The translations under genes and the position numbers were made by a program. Positions 46,132-58,814 of a DNA stretch of 64,000 nucleotides are shown one piece after another. How positions within the stretch are numbered: position 1 is the first letter of the stretch; the number at the start of each line of letters is the position of its first letter. A model generated the notes under the pieces. The model ran no database searches and was not told where the DNA came from. It worked only from the letters and a program-made list of their open reading frames with translations. Origin of the DNA: Abelmoschus esculentus (Eukaryota; Streptophyta; Magnoliopsida; Malvales; Malvaceae); contig JAUCBN010000055.1 of NCBI GenBank assembly GCA_035048815.1, forward strand, positions 9,022,501-9,086,500, in the 5' to 3' direction.

Positions 46132-46730
46132 AAATTGACAAGATAATAATCGGTCATGCATTAAAACCTTCTAGAGCAGAGTTTATATTTCTTCAAAATA
46201 CGAGTTAAGGTTTCCCATTATAGGATGTCTTATCCAAGCTCGTATTTAAAAGAAATGTATTTTCTTATCCAAAAGAATATCCTCATTCGAATGATATTCA
46301 TCTGACAATGACGTACTAAATTAATATTATTATTCGAAATTCCAAAATGCCACGTGTAATTACTAAGGTACCGATCTTGGGCGCTTGTAAGGGTCGTCCT
46401 AGCACGTAACCGACTCCCGAACCCAAATATTTTAAAGAATCTCTGGTTTGATTTAAGGGGTCCGGTCTACCTAAGTGGCCGGTGGTGACTCTAAGTCATG
46501 TTAAAAGTTAAATAATACGCGTTTTTAATAAGATTTCGATTTTCAAAATTAATAATTAAAATCAATAAAAGTCGATTTTTTAAATTTAATCAACAAACTA
46601 TTTTTACACACTTAATTTTTAAAAATGGTCGCGACACTCTCATTTAAATATTATTGTGTATTATTTTTTAAAATAATCTTAAGGAGATTTACAATGTAAT
46701 ATCTTTTTATATTTTTCTCAACTCTTTCAC
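46132..46730. other. Unassigned spacer between duplicons A and B
   Basis: No gene. ACCGATCTTGGGCGCTTGTAAGG and GGTCCGGTCTACCTAAGTGGCCGGTGG near 46,370-46,490 are richer in G and C than the surroundings and may be the remains of another LTR. Identity unknown. Confidence 0.4.
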
Positions 46731-47322
46731 AATGCAACACACCTTCAGACAAAGCTTAAAAGAATTGATTAAGATGACAAGTGTATCAATGACTAGTTTG
46801 TAAAGAAATGAAACCAAAAGCATAAGTTATTGGGTATTTCTAGAGATAGGCTTTGAAGAAAGAAATAAGATTAAGGTCCTTAAAGGAAAATTTACCCAAA
46901 TTATTATAGCTAAGGATTTGGTTAATAAGAATAAGGGGAAAATCAAAAGTCCTTAAGTGGTTATTACCGAAATTTTATAGCTAGTGGAATTCTACAACAC
47001 AAATATGAATTAATTATTAGATGAGTTAACGGACAATTAACATTGCTTTTTACTGATGTGATATTATTTTTGTCGCACGTTAATTTTTCACGGAATTTTG
47101 AGAAAAAAATATAAAATATATGGTATAAAGTATTTTAAATGATAAATTGACAATTAAATAATTTTTGACTTAGATCTTGATTATTTTTAGATTTATCTAA
47201 AAAGTTAATAATTAGTTAGTCTAGTGAGAAGAAACACTAGATTCTTTAAGCATGACCCAAAATTTAAATCCAGTTATTATAAATGAAGAATATTAAGTTA
47301 AAAAAATTATCCCAGTAGTGTG

Positions 47323-47909
47323 TAGGAGTGTGTAAAAAAATCTGATCCGATTGATCTGATTCGATTATCCGTTGATTCGATCGGAAATTTTGGATATCCG
47401 ATTCAAATTTTATTTTTCGGATAATTCGGATTGGATATCCGAAAATTTCGGATCGGATCAATGGATCAATGTTTTACATTCGAATCGGATCCAAAAATTT
47501 CGGATCGGATTAGCGGATCAGTGTTTTACATTCGGATCGGATATCCGAAAAATCTAAATTTTTTATACATATAAATATTGTTATATTCAATATTTTTACT
47601 TGTTCTATATGAAAAATAAAATTTTCATGAATAAAAAATATTGTTATATTCAATAATTTATAGATTATTATATTCGAAAACCAAAATTTTCATGAATAAG
47701 ACCGTCAAATTAAAAAAGATATTTAAATTAAATCATGAATTCGGATATTGGGATATTCAAAAATCTGATCTGAAATTTTGGATATCCAAAAAATCGGATA
47801 TCTAATTTTTTCGGATAAGATACGAATCGCTAAAATGCTGATCCAAAAATTTTGGATATCCGAAATTTTGGATCGGATCAGATCGAATAATCCAAAATAC
47901 ACACCCCTA
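47323..47909. mobile_element. hAT-like MITE with GGATATCC motifs, copy B
   Basis: Homologous to 38419-38970 at the equivalent position. The left end reads TAGGAGTGTG, so it has decayed; the right end CACACCCCTA is intact. Confidence 0.7.
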
Positions 47910-49148
47910 GTGAGTCTCCATAACACTCGACTCAAAAATTAATAAACTATTTGATTGAGTTAAGGGTCGTTTATCTTAAAGTTTATTAGGCCTATATATT
48001 GGTGTAGTCTAGTTGGGCCATGTATCTTAAACCCAAATAAACATCAACATTTAAAGGTCATTTGCAATTTAACGATCGAGTGATCTAATTATAGTAATAA
48101 TATTAATTTTATGGCTCAAATATAATTTACCCAAATTGTATTCAATATTATTTAGAATGCTAAAATTTATAAGCAGTTGGCACTTGGCGTATAGATTATT
48201 TGTATATTTTCCCCTTAAGTTTAATAAAAAAAATTTAATATTTATTATTTCTATATTTAAATTTTCAAGATTTAAAGCGTCAAAAACTTTATACATTAGA
48301 TTTTTTTTTTGATATTCCTCCGTTAACTCTCTATTATGATATGGATTATTTTATTATTATTTTTATTATGATATGATAAAACATTCGATTTACTCGTTAA
48401 ACTTTAGATATTAATTTTATTTTTTTAATTTTTTATAATGTTTATTTATTGGAATAGAGGAACTTTTCTATGATCCAAATGGTAGGAACTTTTATAGGTA
48501 CGAGGAAAGCAATATATTGAGAAACGAGTTTTATTTAACGATGAAAGAGGAAAATCGACGAGAGAGAAATCAAAACATTTTGCTCAATTCATAGATTTCA
48601 AAGCATTTTATAACAGAGGACAAATTCAGACTTGAGAGACGAGATAAAATGACTGATAAAATCTAGTATCGAACGATGACAACGATAAATTCTAAAGTGC
48701 TAAAATCATTCAATATCTAAATTTCAGTAACAATAAATATTTAATATTTATTAGTAAAAAAATTAAGCATTTTAAAACTTTAATAATAAATATATTTTTA
48801 ATAATAAAATAAATGATAATTTACATAATTTATCATTTTTTTTTCTCAACTTGAGTTTTTCTTATGTTTTGCTGGGGGCTGTTTTGGGGTTCGGTCTTAG
48901 TTGGCATAAGATACCCTAAAAGATTAGAGATATCCATATATAATTGAACATTCCCATTAGATACATTATATCTTTTCATTTAAATAATATCATTATTATA
49001 TAGTAATATTATATTTTCATTTAAATAATATTATCTTTTCATTTAAATAATACACAAAATCATACACTATATTATTACTATATAGCGTCAAAAGCTCCAT
49101 GATTACTATATAATACATTATCTTTTCATTTCTATTATAAATGATGCA

Positions 49149-49214
49149 CGAGTCTTTTAGCTCAAATGGTTAATGAAACAATTGTTATTCTTAAAGGTCA
49201 TGAGTTCGAGTATC
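49149..49214 (+). repeat. tRNA-derived SINE-like head in the OMT3 flank
   Basis: A-box-like TTTAGCTCAAATGGTTAATG and B-box-like GGTCATGAGTTCGAGTATC. It is better preserved than the OMT2 copy. Confidence 0.5.
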
Positions 49215-51093
49215 AATAATGCTAAAAGAGTGATTAAGCGATCAATGTTAAATGGTTGAGTTTATATTTTATATCATAAACCCTTTTCAGCACGTCATCT
49301 GTGAGCCATGCAATCAGGTTCGTTCATCTTTAAGTAACCGTCTGATAACTAATCACTCACTTATTACATGTAAGAAAGAGTTGATGATTCACCTTAAAAA
49401 ATATGAGATCGATGAATTTGGTTGGTTGTGACCATGGATGATGTGGTGGAAAGGATTCATAATATAATTTCTCATTAAATATATTAAAAATTTTAAATTA
49501 GCGTTTAAAATACATAATTTAGACACTTTCTTAAAACTAATTATTCTAGATCAGATAAGAATCGATTAAAAATTCATCTAAATATTAGATTGAAAAATAT
49601 ATACGAAAATTGATTGCATCGAAAAATGAATCGTAAAAGGGGATGAAGCTATTGATAGACCACTGAGAAAACACAAATCGGAGCTAACACCGTGAGAAAC
49701 TCTTTACAAGCGTAAATCATGTATCCAAATTCAAACCAAATGGTTCAAAACATAGAAGATCAACAGGATTACAAATAAGCGCCAACTTGATCAGTCGTGG
49801 TATCGTCAAATTCACACCTAAAATAACATAAAAAAGAACAGTCAAAACAATCGAAAAAAAGAGAAAATATGCCAACAGATAAAGATAAATACGTCAATAG
49901 ACAGAGATAAATGTTCTATAAAAACATAAAAAATATCATATCACATAGACACAGATAAACGTAGTATAAAATATGTTCAATGATCGACAATCAATAACAA
50001 TCAATATCATCACCGACTGCATAGCGATATTGGGATAAATAAGATAAAAGAAACATATCAAATTATCTATTAGGAGTTAAATAATATTGTTGCTTGCTGG
50101 TGACAATTTTAATATTAAAAGCAATTATTATTATTTAAGTTATTCTCAGCATGTTTATAATGATAAAATTTATCAAATAATTTTTCAATTACTCTTTGAG
50201 TTTTATGTTAACCTTTAGTCTATAAATAATATAAAATAATGACAATACACAAAACCATACACCATGATTACTATATAATACATTATCTTTTCATTTCAAT
50301 TATATGATGATGATGCGTTATTAACTACCTTGTTAATAATACACACATTATACACCATTAATACATTAAATATATAAAGATTTTTAAATTACCACTATAA
50401 ACAAAATATATAATTTGAACACTTTTTTAAAATCAATCACTCTAGACATGAATAAGTTAAAAACTCATTCAAATATTTGATTAGAAAATAGATAAAAGAA
50501 TGATTGCATCGACAAATGAGTCATAAAAGAGGATGAAGCTATTGATAGATCAACGAGAAAACACAAATCAGAGCTGAGCACCATGATAAACTCTTTACGA
50601 GCGTAAACCACATATACAAATTCAAACTGAATGATACAAAATAGGGAAGATCAATAGAATTACAAATAAGCGTCAATTTAATCAGTCGTGGTATCGTCAA
50701 ATCCACGCCTAAAAAAACATAAAAAAAAACAGTCAAAACAACCGAAAAAAGGGAGAAAATATGCCAATAGACACAGAGGTAAACTTGCTATAAAAATATA
50801 GAAAAATCATATTACATAGACAAAAATAAACGTGATATAAAATATGTTCAATGATCAATAATCAATAACAAGATCGATATCATCGCGGAATACACGGCGA
50901 GGTTGAGATGGATAAGTTAAAAGAAACATATCAAATTATCAATTAGGAGTCAAATAATATGGTTGCTTGCTGGTGACAATTTTAATATTAAAAGCAATTA
51001 TTTTTATTTAAGTTATTCTCAGCATGTTTATAATGATAAAATTTATCAAATATTTTTTCTATTACTCTTCAGGTTTTATGTTAACCTTTAGTC

Positions 51094-51102
51094 TATAAAT
51101 AA
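51094..51102 (+). promoter_or_regulatory. TATA box of OMT3
   Basis: TATAAATAA, 54 bases before the ATG at 51156, as in OMT1 and OMT2. Confidence 0.6.
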
Positions 51103-51155
51103 CCTGTTTCATACGTATGTTGGTTTTATAGCAAAACATAAAGATCTTGGCTGAG

Positions 51156-52349
51156 ATGGATAAGGTCAATGTCAATATGTTAATGAGCTACTTGAAGCTC
51201 AAGCTCACGTTTGGAATCACATTTTCAATTTCATAAATTCCATGTCTCTGAAATGTGCTACTGAATTAGGCATTCCAGATGCCATACAGAACCATGGCAA
51301 ACCCATGACTGTTGCCGAGCTGGTTGCTGCACTACCGACGCTCAACCCCACCAAGGCCTGCAACATCTACCGGCTCATGCGTATTTTAGTCCATTCGGGC
51401 TTCTTTGCGACACAAAAGCTAAGTGATGATGCCCGAGTCGGAGAAGATGGTTATGTACTAACCACTGCTTCTCGTCTCTTACTCAAGGATGATCCCCTAA
51501 GCATGGCACCTATGGTGGAATTCTTGCTGGATCCTATGATAACAAAGCCTTATCATTTCCTAGGCACATGGTTTGAAAACAATGACCGAACTCCATTTGA
51601 TACTGCACATGGGAAGGCATTCTGGGACTATGACTTCCATGGCACAAAGCTCGGCAATGATTTTTTTTGAAGGCTTGGCTGGCGATTCTCGATTCGTTGC
51701 TCATGTTTTGGTCGACAAGTGTAAGGGGATGTTTGAGGGATTGAATTCATTGGTGGATGTCGGAGGTAACATGGGAACAGTGGGCAGGGTAATTGCTGAT
51801 GCATTTCCACACTTGGACTGCACCGTGTTTGATCAACCTCAACCTGTTTCTGGCCTACAAGGCAGCAGGAACTTGAAATTTGTTGGAGGCAACATGTTTG
51901 AGCATGTTCCAGCAGCAGATGCTGTTTTACTAAAGGTTTCAATTCTACTATATATTTTTTTACAGACATTTCCTTGTTCTAAGTTTATTACCACATACAC
52001 ATAGGCACATAGTACTAATGATTAATGTTTTCGAGTTGATTAAACAGTGGGTGTTATGCGATTGGAACGACGACGAATGCTTGAAGATCTTGAAGCAGTG
52101 TAAAAAGGCTGTTTCCGGTGGAAAGGATGGAGGGAAGGTGATTATAATTGACTTGGTACTGAGCAAGATGATGAGGCCTCGAATTTGATCGAAACACAGC
52201 TCTTGTTCGATATGGCGACGATGGCGTTGGTGGGCGGAAAAGAGAGAGATGAGGAAGAATGGTCTCAGCTGTTCTCTGCTTCTGGTTTTAGTGACTACAA
52301 AATTACTCATGTTCTGGGTTTGAAATCTGTCATTGAGGTGTATCCATGA
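51156..52349 (+). pseudogene. O-methyltransferase OMT3 pseudogene
   Basis: It is closely related to OMT2 and shares the 2-bp AT insertion after the ATG. Two further lesions are present. GATTTTTTTTGAAGG (about 51,659-51,673) replaces the GATATGTATGAAGG of OMT2 and shifts the frame by one. A 13-bp deletion near 52,167 (GAGCAAGATGATGAGG) shifts exon 2. The intron is 51936-52047. The SAM loop is VGGNMGTVG and the next segment reads DQPQPVSGLQ instead of DLPQTVADLQ, so constraint has relaxed. Exon 2 begins WVLCDW with Cys for His. Three frame lesions make it non-functional. Confidence 0.92.
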
Positions 52350-52649
52350 TAAAATCATAAACTCTTTTGAAATCTGTCATGGTTTATGAAATAAGATGTT
52401 ACTTTGCTCTGAAATCGATTTTTTTATATTTTTTAAATTAATATTAAAAAATTAAATCATAAACTCTAACTTTCATTTTTAAATCTAAAAACTTAAATTG
52501 CAAACCCTAAAACTAAATCATACCAATAAACTCTAACCTAAACCCAACCTTAATAAAAAATTTTACTTTTAATATTAAAGTATAGATAAAACCAAAAAAA
52601 ATAGAGAATTTCTATTTGTACAAGTAATCCTCAATTTGTTTATTCTCTA

Positions 52650-53252
52650 AGGGTAAATTTAGCATTGTTTTTGAAAAATACGGTAAAAAAGTGTAGTGAA
52701 AAAGTATAATGAAAGAGCTCTTTTAGAATTTTTGGTTTGAGATATATGTGTTTAGTATTGCTGACAAAAAGTGCTTTGATAAAATAAATGATTATTTTAG
52801 ATATGATGTTATAAGTTAAAAAATATATATTTAAATGATAATCAAATTCTTTCATATTATAATATTAACTTAAATTATGATAAAATATAAAAATATTAAT
52901 AAATGAATACATAAATTATTTTTGAAAAGCACAGAAGTGTTTTTTTAGAAATTTGACGTGAATATATATAGTTTTTAAACTAAAAAAATAATTTATATTA
53001 AATATAATTATGTATTTATAAAAATTAAATTATAATAAAACACATTAAATGAATGTTAAAATTGTAATATGACTCCTAAAAGCATTTTTCCAATCGTAAA
53101 AGTTAAAAATTTTAGCTTTTGCGCTTGAGTTGAAAAGCACTTTTCAAAGGCAGTTTTTTCTTTAAAAGTTAACTGTTTAGCATTTCTTATGCGTTCTAAA
53201 ACAACTTTTGGCCCAAAAGCTGGTTTAAAAGGCAATTTTAAACGCAACCTAA
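52650..53252. mobile_element. Longer MITE 3' of OMT3
   Basis: It starts AGGGTAAATTTAGCATTG and ends AAACGCAACCTAAG. The right half matches the MITEs 3' of OMT1 and OMT2, and the left half is kept only here, so the others are probably internally deleted. Confidence 0.45.
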
Positions 53253-53439
53253 GCTTATAAGGTGTAGATTATTTTTTTTTGTTTTTTACAAAGAAAGAAT
53301 ATCACCATTGGACTCATTAATAACCATGTAAACTTAAACCGAGAAAAATAGTATGATACGAAAATATTTACGAAGCAAATATAAGATTAAAATAACTCCA
53401 AACAGACAAAAAGTATAATACCAAAAGATCAAATTAGGG

Positions 53440-53640
53440 TGCATGATATGGACTCATAATCGTGCCCTTTTGGTGTCCTCACTTTAAATTAGCGGTTTTA
53501 GGATTTAGGCTTCAAGGTTAGGGGTTGTGATTAGGATTTATGTAATGATGGGGTAGGATGTATTTTTAGGATTTAAGGTTTAAGATCTAGAAAATAAGAG
53601 TTAGGGCTTAGAAATCATTTTTAAATTTTTTTAATAGGGG
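53440..53640 (+). repeat. Dispersed TTTAGGG-like repeat
   Basis: Same order of GGTTTTAGGATTTAGG, GGTTAGGGGTTGTG and GTATTTTTAGGATTTAAGG as elsewhere, and at the homologous place to 3878-4070. Confidence 0.6.
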
Positions 53641-54743
53641 GCAGGATGCATGATAAAGAGGCAAAAAAATTTCTATTCATCAAACTAACTCGCAAACAAT
53701 TAGGAAACAAGATAACTCGCAATTTAAGCAAAGACAGACTCAGAATGGAAACAAACAAGATTAAGTATCATGAGTAACGACCAAACCATTAGTATCATTC
53801 AGGATACTAATGTGTATCTTCAAACCAACAACTTCCCTATTAACAACGACCATATGATCAGGTGGGGTCATGAATAATTGTTTATTAATAGATCAACCAA
53901 TCAAATGCATTTATTTTATTAATTTTTTATCTCATTTTTTATAAAAATAAATCTATACTTGTTAAAAGTTGTTTTTAAATTTAATTTATGATAAATATAA
54001 ATAAAAATTTACTTAATAAAAAATATAATATAAATTATTTAAATAAATATATTTAATTAATTAATCTTATAAATAACGTAACCAAAGTAACTCATACTAT
54101 AATTTCTTTATAATTCACTTTTTACTTTATTGGTTATAATTTAATTAATAGAATATTATTTTGCTATGCGAAAAAGCATGCAAAAGCAATTCTTCATGTC
54201 AAATCCATATATAATTGAAAACTTAAACTACTCTCACTCGGCTCATAATTATTGAGTACGCATAGGCCATAAAAAAATAATGTATTATTAATTTATTATT
54301 AAACTTTTTACTTTAGGGGTTATTAAACTTTTTCATTGCATTATTTATCGAAACGCAAATAAAATATTATGAAAATTTATTATTTAAATTGAATATTATA
54401 AAAACAATAATTTTAAATTAATTTATTTTATTTTATCTTATAAAAATCTAGTATTAAGGTTAAAAATTATGGTTAGAGTTTAAGAAATTAAAGGTAATGT
54501 GTATTTTTAGGTGTAGAATTTAGGGTTTAGGTGAGAAAAAAGAGTTAAATTTTAGAATATAATTTTTAAGATTTTTTAGGGTGAAGATTTTTCGAACTGA
54601 ACCACGTTAAATCTGATCTTTTATACATGTCTTGGTTTATGTTATTATCATTTTGATAATTTTTCGCATACCAATTCCTACAAATACTAAAAACTAACCA
54701 TCAACATTTACTTATCATCCAATTTACCCCTCCACTAATAACC

Positions 54744-55240
54744 TGTTGAAATAAACTTAAATGCTTTATTTAGTGAGTCATAAAATTTAGGAGTTAATGG
54801 GGAGTTACAAAGTTAAAATGTCAAAAGTTAATATGAGAGTTATGAAGTTTAATATATGAGTTATAGGAGTTACAAGAGTTATGATTTTTATTAGGTTTTA
54901 TTATTTAATAATGCCTAGTGTCTATATAAAGGCATTGTCTATTGCTTTGTATTAGGTGATTGAGAAGGTGAGAGATAAGAGTGTGAGAAAATAGGGAGAG
55001 CCACAAGTGTGTGGGTGTGAATGAGTGTGGTGAGTGTGAGTGACTGTGGTTGAGTGTGGCTTTGGTGAGTGTGAGAGAGAGAAAATAGAAGAGATTCAAA
55101 GGAATAAAAGAAAAGTATTTCAAAATAGTATTGTATTTGTCAATTGCCCGAACAATTTTCATTACCGGGCAATTTCATTTTTTGGGCAATTTTTATTCCT
55201 GAGCAATTTCATTCGAACTCTATTTGATTTATAGTCTTCA
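54744..55240 (+). repeat. 5' LTR of the Copia element in block II
   Basis: 497 bp, with CTATATAAAGGC as the likely TATA region near 54,920. It has an extra GGGCAATTTTTATTCCTGA segment absent from the 3' LTR. Confidence 0.9.
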
Positions 55241-55257
55241 AATTGGTATCAGAGCTA

Positions 55258-57960
55258 ATGACGAATGTTATGGGTCAAATGCCGCTACCACGTCTGACAA
55301 AAACAAACTATGAAAATTGGAGCATTCAAATGAAAGCTCTTATTGGATCTCAAGATGCATGGGAAGTTGTTGAAGAAGGGTTCGAAGAACCAACAACTAC
55401 CACAGGATATACGGCGGCTCAAACTAAGGCGTTGAAAGAGGCGCGATCGGAGGATAATGCAGCTTTGAGAAGATTGTCGGGGCAACTACTTCAAAAGAAG
55501 CGTGGGACACTTTAAAAAAGGTGTTCAAAGGAGCCGACTGAGTTAAGCAAGTGCGTCTCCAAACTCTTCGTGGCGAGTTGGAGAGCATGAAGATGAAGGA
55601 ATCGGAAAGTGTATCCGACTACATTGCCCGTGTACAAGCCGTGGCAAATCAACTTATTCATAATGGTGAAATGTTAACCGATGCGAGAATTGTGGAGAAA
55701 ATCTTGAGATCATTAACCGATAATTTTGAGAATGTTGTATGCGCTATAGAAGAGTCAAAGGATCTTGGGACTCTCACAGTTGATGAACTCACCGGTTCTC
55801 TTGAGGCACATGAACAACATAAGAATAAAAAGAAAGAGGATACACTCGAGCAAGCACTTCAAACTAAGACGTCAATTAAAGGCGAAAATGTATTATATTC
55901 TCAAAATTTTAGAGGTAGAGGGCATGGCCGTGGAGGTCGTGGTGGTCAAAGCGGCAGTCATGAAGGATATTATAAGGATAAGGGAAAATCGAGCCAACCA
56001 AATTGGCTTGGAAGAGGACGTAATCGAGGAAGAGGCGGCAGATCAAATTATGCCAACATCGAGTGCTACAAGTGTTACAAGTATGGTCGCTATGCGAAAG
56101 ATTATGATTTCGAAAAATGTTATAATTGCGGAAAAATGGGGCATTATGCAAAAGATTGCCGAGCTGATAAAAAGGTGGAAGAGACAACCAACATTTCCGT
56201 GGAAGATGAAGCGAATGAAGGCGTTCTCTTGATGGCTAAAAATGAAGTCAACAACGACAATGATATATGGTACCTCAATTCAGGCGCAAGCAACCATATG
56301 TGCGGTCATGAGTACTTATTCAAAGAGATGCAAAAGATTGAAGGTGAACATGTGTCGTTTGGTGATGCATCAAAAGTAAAAGTCAAAGGCCGAGGTACAA
56401 TTTTCTACGTACAAAAGGATGGCTTGATAAGGTCAATCCAAGATGTTTATTATGTTCCAGACCTTAAGACAAATATTTTGAGTATGGGGCAACTCATGGA
56501 GAAAGGTTACTCTGTATTTTTGAAAGACCGGGTGCTACTCTTGAAGGATAAGCAAGGGCGTCTGATTGCCAGAGTTGAAATGGGAAAAAATCGGATGTAC
56601 AAATTGAATTTGAGAAGCGTGCGAGAAAAATGTTTGCGTGTCGATGTAGAAGACAAGGCATCATTATAGCATCTTCGATTTGGTCACCTAAATCATGGTG
56701 GTCTAAAAGAGTTAGCAAAGAAGAATATGGTGCACGGATTGCCGAACATGGATTATGATGGCAAATTTTGTGAACAATGTGTGATTGGCAAGCAAGCGAG
56801 AACATCATTTCAGAAGAAGGCGGAATATCGAGCTAAACATCCACTCGAGTTGATTCATACCGACATATGTGGACCAATCACTCCCGAATCTTTTAGCGAT
56901 AAAAGATATTTCATTTCGTTTATTGATGATTTCTCACGAAAAACTTGGATGTATTTTTTGAAAGAAAAATCCGATGCACTTGAGGTGTTCAAAAGGTTCA
57001 AAGTTATGGTGGAGAAGGCAACAGATATACATATCAAAGCCGTACGATCAGATAGAGGTGGCGAGTATACTTCGAAGGCTTTCATGGAGTATTGCGAGGA
57101 GCAAGGGATAAAGAGATTTCTAACCGCATCATACTCTCCTCAACAAAATGGTGTGGCTGAGAGGAAGAACCGAACCATTCTTGACATGGTTCGATCAATG
57201 CTCAAGAGCAAGAAATTGCCGAGGCAATTCTGGGCAGAAGTTGTGCAATGTGCCGTTTATATACAAAATCAGTGTCCACATGTAAAGTTGGATGATCAAA
57301 CACCACAAGAAGCATGGAGCGGACAAAAGTCGACAATTTCTCATCTGAAAGTGTTTGGTAGTGTGCCGTATGCACATGTACCGGATCAACAAAGAACGAA
57401 GCTTGAAGATAAAAATAAAAAGTTTCTTTTTATTAGGTATGATGAGAAAACAAAAGGGTATAAGCTATTTGATCCGATAAGCAAGAAGGTGATGGTGAGT
57501 CGTGATGTACAAGTAAATGAAGCAAGCGAGTGGGATTGGAATAATTCAACAGAGGTTGTAATGGAAGTTGGAGAATCATCAGTTGTTGCACCACAAGCAT
57601 ACCAACAAGTTTTGAAACTACCAATGATGGAGTTGAACCACGAGAACCCAAAATACGAAGTCTGCAAGATTTGTATGGTTCGACAAGTGAGGTACATCTT
57701 GTATGTCTTTTGGCAGATGCTGAAAATATTAGCTTTGAAGATGTATCATGAGACAAGAAGTGGCAAATTTCCATGGACGAGGAGATTAAGGCAATTGAAC
57801 GAAACAACACATGGGAGCTAGCAGAATTGCTGAAAGAAAGTCACCCAATTGGCGTAAAGTGGGTGTTCAAGAAAAAGATGTAAGTTCAAGGCGAGATTGA
57901 ACGGTACAAGAAGAGACATGTTGTGAAAGGATACAAACGAGTTAGGATAAAGTCTCGACA
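55258..57960 (+). pseudogene. Copia gag-pol, defective
   Basis: The ATG at 55258 starts MTNVMGQMPLPRLTKTNYEN (Gag UBN2 part). After ALRR about 50 bp are missing relative to the 45-kb copy, and GADR reads GAD-stop (TGA near 55,540). The Gag core, an RG-rich segment (RGRGHGRGGRGGQSG) and CYNCGKMGHYAKDC follow. The protease motif is WYLNSGASNHMCG, Asn for the catalytic Asp. A TAG at 56,667-56,669 replaces the Trp of the integrase HHCC start. The zinc region (HLRFGHLNHGG...CEQCVIGKQ) and core (HTDICGPI, SDRGGEY, QQNGVAERKNRTI) keep the D, D, E residues. RT begins NNTWELAELLKESHP and VKWVFKKKM, then ends at KGYK, with the rest deleted. Confidence 0.9.
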
Positions 57961-58008
57961 AATGCAAGAAGATGATTGGCAGAAAAATTTAAGTTTACGG
58001 GGGAGTTT

Positions 58009-58485
58009 TGTTGAAATAAACTTGATTTATTTAGTGAGTCATAAAATTTAGGAGTTAATGGGGAGTTACAAAGTTAAAATGTCAAAAGTTAATATGAGAG
58101 TTATGGAGTTTAATATAGGAGTTATAGGAGTTACAAGAGTTATGATTTTTATTAGGTTTTATTATGTAATAATGCCTAGTGTCTATATAAAGGCATTGTC
58201 TATTGCTTTGTATTGGGTGAGTGAGAAGGTGAGAGATAAGAGTGTGAGAAAATAGGGAGAGCCACAAGTGTGTGGGTGTGAATTAGTGTGGTGAGTGTGA
58301 GTGGCTGTGGTTGAGTGTGGCTTTGGTGAGTGTGAGAGAGAGAAAATAGAAGAGGTTCAAAGGAATAAAAGAAAAGTATTTCAAAATAGTATTGTATTTG
58401 TCAATTGCCCGAACAATTTTCATTGCCGGGGCAATTTCATTTTTTGGGAAATTTCATTCGAACTCTATTTGATTTAGAGTCTACA
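58009..58485 (+). repeat. 3' LTR of the Copia element in block II
   Basis: 477 bp, preceded by the polypurine tract TTACGGGGGAG. Confidence 0.9.
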
Positions 58486-58705
58486 TAACCTTCGTACCAA
58501 TCCCTAATTTTCTCCATTACCAAAACATTACCACTTTAAACCAATTTTATACATCAAATAGAATTGTACATTAATTCATTTCATCACTCCCATTTAATTA
58601 AGTTCGTAATTTTTTTAATCAGCTACAGTGGATATAGTAGTATCTGTTTAAAATATATTTTCAATCATTAGATATTAATCGCTCAATTATTGTACTGCAA
58701 TACTA

Positions 58706-58760
58706 TTGCTCAAACCCGTGATCTCTAAGAACGACAACCATTTCCTTGACCACGAGGCAA
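58706..58760 (-). repeat. tRNA-like SINE remnant before the second P450
   Basis: Minus-strand GCCTCGTGGTCAAGG and CACGGGTTTGAGCAA, homologous to 7469-7526 and likewise next to the P450 TATA box (TATAAAA at 58,766). Confidence 0.4.
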
Positions 58761-58814
58761 CACGCTATAAAACGGATAAAGTACTGAAGAATTCCATACC
58801 ATTAAATTTTGCAA

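Larger units (their letters stand above)
49020..51103 (+). repeat. Tandemly duplicated OMT3 promoter flank with an orphan TATA box
   Basis: The flank that lies once before OMT1 and OMT2 occurs twice: about 49,020-50,230 and 50,231-51,103. The first copy stops at TCTATAAATAA (50,219-50,229), the OMT TATA box with no gene after it. The second copy ends in the working position at 51,094. Confidence 0.75.
46731..54400 (+). repeat. OMT duplicon B, left part of block II
   Basis: Homologous to duplicon A from its left boundary through OMT3 and to block I downstream. It differs by an extra internal copy of the promoter flank (50,231-51,103) and a longer 3' MITE. Confidence 0.75.
54744..58485 (+). 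mobile_element. Internally deleted Copia retrotransposon
   Basis: LTRs 54744-55240 (497 bp) and 58009-58485 (477 bp), TGTTGAAATAAAC to AGTCTTCA or AGTCTACA, are flanked by the 5-bp duplication TAACC (54739-54743, 58486-58490). The primer site TGGTATCAGAGC (55244-55255) matches initiator tRNA-Met. Order gag, protease, integrase, RT is Copia. Most of RT and all of RNase H are deleted. Block I keeps the empty site at about 7240 (CCACTAATAACCTTCATACC). Confidence 0.93.
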
